Source: Cohnella caldifontis
Lineage (GTDB): Bacteria; Bacillota; Bacilli; Paenibacillales; Paenibacillaceae
Reading direction: 5' to 3'
Assembly: GCF_029360585.1 (NCBI RefSeq)
Contig: NZ_JAQZSJ010000007.1
Location: 62,001 to 126,000, forward strand
Length of the DNA stretch: 64,000 nucleotides
Position numbers and translations under genes: made by a program. Shown one piece after another: positions 62,268-64,000 of this stretch (its first letter is position 1; the number at the start of each line of letters is the position of its first letter). The notes under the pieces were generated by a model. It ran no database searches and was not told the origin of the DNA. It saw nothing but the letters and a program-made list of their open reading frames with translations.

Positions 62268-63356
62268 ATGCCTAACGCGCTCAAGGAACTCGCCGCCTTG
62301 CAGAAACATCGTTTCGCGCTCGCGCTGGACAGCATTTCCGCGCTGTCGAGATCGGGATACGGCGAAGAGGCGCTGCTGGAACGCGCGGCCAAACTGCTGG
62401 AAAAGACTTTTCCGGCGGAATTCTTGATTTTCGCCTCTTTGGATCCCGATTCGTTCGCCATCACCCGCTTATATGGCCGGTCGCACCCTCAGAAGTTCAT
62501 GTCCCGCATATTGCAGAACGAATACGTGGATGACGATTGGAACAAGTTTACCCAACTCTTGCAGCAGCGTTCGCCCGTAAACACGCTTACCCATGTTACC
62601 GGAGGCGACAAAAGCCGTAGTATCCGGTATCGCGAGGTGTACCGCAAGCATCTCGGCATGGAACATGAATTGAGAGCCGTATTGCGGTTGGGCAAAAAAC
62701 CGGCCTGCGTCGTTTCCTTGCTTCGTCCCGCATTCTTACCCGATTTTTCCGCCTCGGAACAACGGTTTCTTGCCGCCTTCTGCGCGGAGCTCGAGAACGG
62801 CTTGCGGGGCGCGCTCGTCGCGCAGTTCGAAGAGGGATTCGCGGATCCGTCCGGCATGGGACTCGTCATTCTCAACGAGGACATCAGCGTGAACGCCGTC
62901 AATGCCATCGGAGAGCAATGGATGTTCGAAATGGGCGACCGTTTCGTTCCTTTCGCGAGAAGCATGGCATCGCTCGTCGAGATCAACGGCCATGCCGGCG
63001 GGAAGAACAAGCTCCCCTTTACCCCGCACGCCCGATGGTATGCCGGCAACGGCCGATGGCTTTCCGTCACCGGCTCCCGATTGCACGCGAATGGCGGAGC
63101 AAGGAAATTGTCACTCGTCGTCGAGGGTATGCGTCCGCCGCAGCTGCATTCGCTGCTGTTCGAAGCCTACGGATTCACCGACCGGGAGCGCGAGCTGCTG
63201 CACTGCGCCTTGCGCGGCAGCAGCACGAAGGCGATCGCCCGGGAGCTCCGGATCAGCGAATATACGGTGCAGGATTATTTCAAAAGCATTTTCGACAAAA
63301 CGGGTGTTCGCAGCCGGCGCGACCTGATGGCCAAATTGATGCTGGACTGCGACTAG
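62268..63356 (+). CDS. LuxR-family transcriptional regulator
   Basis: 362 residues. A long N-terminal region (about 20-290) looks like a GAF/PAS-like sensory module, without a receiver domain. The C-terminal LuxR helix-turn-helix is FTDRERELLHCALRGSS, then RISEYTVQDYFKSIFDKTGV. It is divergent from the surface-protein genes and may regulate them. GAGGAGGGG precedes the ATG by 11-13 bases. Confidence 0.85.
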   Translation: MPNALKELAALQKHRFALALDSISALSRSGYGEEALLERAAKLLEKTFPAEFLIFASLDPDSFAITRLYGRSHPQKFMSRILQNEYVDDDWNKFTQLLQQRSPVNTLTHVTGGDKSRSIRYREVYRKHLGMEHELRAVLRLGKKPACVVSLLRPAFLPDFSASEQRFLAAFCAELENGLRGALVAQFEEGFADPSGMGLVILNEDISVNAVNAIGEQWMFEMGDRFVPFARSMASLVEINGHAGGKNKLPFTPHARWYAGNGRWLSVTGSRLHANGGARKLSLVVEGMRPPQLHSLLFEAYGFTDRERELLHCALRGSSTKAIARELRISEYTVQDYFKSIFDKTGVRSRRDLMAKLMLDCD

Positions 63357-63367
63357 ATGCAGGATGG

Positions 63368-63426
63368 CAAAGCCAAGCGCCCGCCGCGGGGAATCGGAAT
63401 CCCCATGCGGCGGGCGCTTGGCTTTG
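63368..63426 (+). terminator. Very strong hairpin after the LuxR gene
   Basis: CAAAGCCAAGCGCCCGCCGC pairs with its complement at 63409-63426 over about 18 bases; the loop has its own GGGGATT/AATCCCC stem. The sequence after it is TCCTG, so the T-run is minimal. Confidence 0.7.
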
Positions 63427-63742
63427 TCCTGATATGTGCGTCTACAAGCAAAAGCGAATTCGTCGTCTTTACGAAGTAAAGGTGCCTGTTAAGCGCCTAA
63501 ATACATCTAGTCGTCTCATTCTGCCCCTTTATAAAGTGCTAACAGCCGAAATACATTTATTCTAAGCTAATCCTTCATTTTTCCGCCGAGACGAGCTCTG
63601 CTAGTTGCGTTTTGGCCTTTCGTCATCACTTTTCGTGGGAATATAGAAAAAATAACTGCATTTTAGCCCTTAGCCCTCAATTCGGAGTTACATCGTGCTT
63701 CATCTACGATTCTCCATCTAAGGAGTTATCAATTCCGGCATC
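63427..63742. other. Gene-free AT-richer stretch
   Basis: About 315 bases, noticeably more A+T-rich than the rest of the window. No gene is seen. Two loose repeats occur (GCGCCTAAATACAT and ACAGCCGAAATACATTTAT). It may be a remnant of transferred DNA or simply a spacer between convergent genes. Confidence 0.4.
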
Positions 63743-63743
63743 G

Positions 63744-63771
63744 AAAAAACCGAGCCCCTCATAGGGCTCGG
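63744..63771 (-). terminator. Terminator of the small 63788 gene
   Basis: CCGAGCCC and GGGCTCGG pair across 6 bases, and TTTTTT follows on the minus strand. Confidence 0.9.
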
Positions 63772-63787
63772 CAGCGCGAGGACAAAA

Positions 63788-63973
63788 TCAATTGACCGGC
63801 TGGCGGTCTTCTACGTACTGATCCTCCAGCATTTGGTGCAGCTTCTTCTTCGCGGAAACTTCGATTTTATGGTTATCGTGGAATTTGACTCCCGTCAGCG
63901 CCATGATTTCCTTGACCGTCAGCTCGACTTTGACCGTTTCGTCCCCTTGGGGAATGCGTACGCCAGCGTTCAT
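63788..63973 (-). CDS. Small hypothetical protein
   Basis: 61 residues: MNAGVRIPQGDETVKVELTV, then KEIMALTGVKFHDNHKIEV and a basic helix. ATG 63973 has a GAGGTG site 6 bases upstream, and the gene has a strong terminator. It is cytoplasmic with no cysteine. The pattern is conserved-looking, but I do not know the family. Confidence 0.65.
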   Translation of the reverse strand: MNAGVRIPQGDETVKVELTVKEIMALTGVKFHDNHKIEVSAKKKLHQMLEDQYVEDRQPVN

Positions 63974-64000
63974 GCGAATCACCTCATCCTTGAAATTAGG

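Overview
The window looks like chromosome from a G+C-rich, low-motility-gene Firmicute of the Paenibacillaceae (Cohnella/Paenibacillus type). The reasons are the infC-rpmI-rplT cluster with a Firmicute-style leader, a T-box in front of ilvBNC, SigI/RsgI, bacillithiol genes (bshB2-yojF), YcnI/YcnJ, an SLH-anchored surface protein, GH43 and GH9 plant-polysaccharide enzymes, and strong AGGAGG-type ribosome binding sites. Almost all genes lie on the minus strand. No rRNA, tRNA, CRISPR array, transposase or phage gene was seen.

Layout. 1-4.6 kb: a sugar-uptake operon (ArsR-like regulator, solute-binding protein, two permeases, GH43 lipoprotein cut by the window edge), with palindromic operators upstream of the regulator. 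4.7-9.5 kb: ycnI, an unknown gene, and ycnJ with a NarL-type two-component system. 10.2-15.8 kb: a GGCT-like gene, a GGDEF/EAL protein, and the 5-oxoprolinase genes pxpA and a fused pxpBC. 15.9-19.8 kb: TetR and an MMPL exporter, divergent. 19.8-23.4 kb: an OmpR/HK system with an ABC transporter and a possible 25-residue membrane peptide. 24.4-28 kb: a DRE-TIM aldolase, a HesB-like protein, a GH9 enzyme and a decayed beta-mannanase-like gene. 28-36.3 kb: bshB2, yojF, a YuiH-like oxidoreductase, an MFS transporter, an M17 aminopeptidase, a sporulation-kinase-like HK, and rsgI/sigI. 37-45.6 kb: a peroxiredoxin, leuB, a phosphodiesterase, a deletion scar, an aminotransferase, and ilvC-ilvN-ilvB behind a T-box. 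45.7-49.4 kb: GNAT, small proteins and a second OmpR/HK pair. 49.4-51.3 kb: a 2-kb gene-free stretch packed with repeats. 51.3-57.3 kb: rplT-rpmI-infC, a glycosyltransferase, two PAP2 phosphatases, trmB and a cupin. 57.3-64 kb: a 1479-residue SLH protein, a collapsed relative of it, a LuxR regulator and a small protein.

The most unusual item is at 49857-51024: about 23 tandem copies of a 50-52 bp unit, each able to fold into a nested hairpin, with higher-order 103-bp dimers. It is flanked on each side by a different short dispersed repeat family. It is not a CRISPR array and does not look protein-coding. Next come three gene-decay scars where the event can be read: a two-sided deletion at 40238-40240, an NHL/SLH internal deletion at 61826-62071, and a mannanase-like relic at 27590-27890. 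Coordinates of CDS include the stop codon. Domain positions are approximate, and no homology search was possible.
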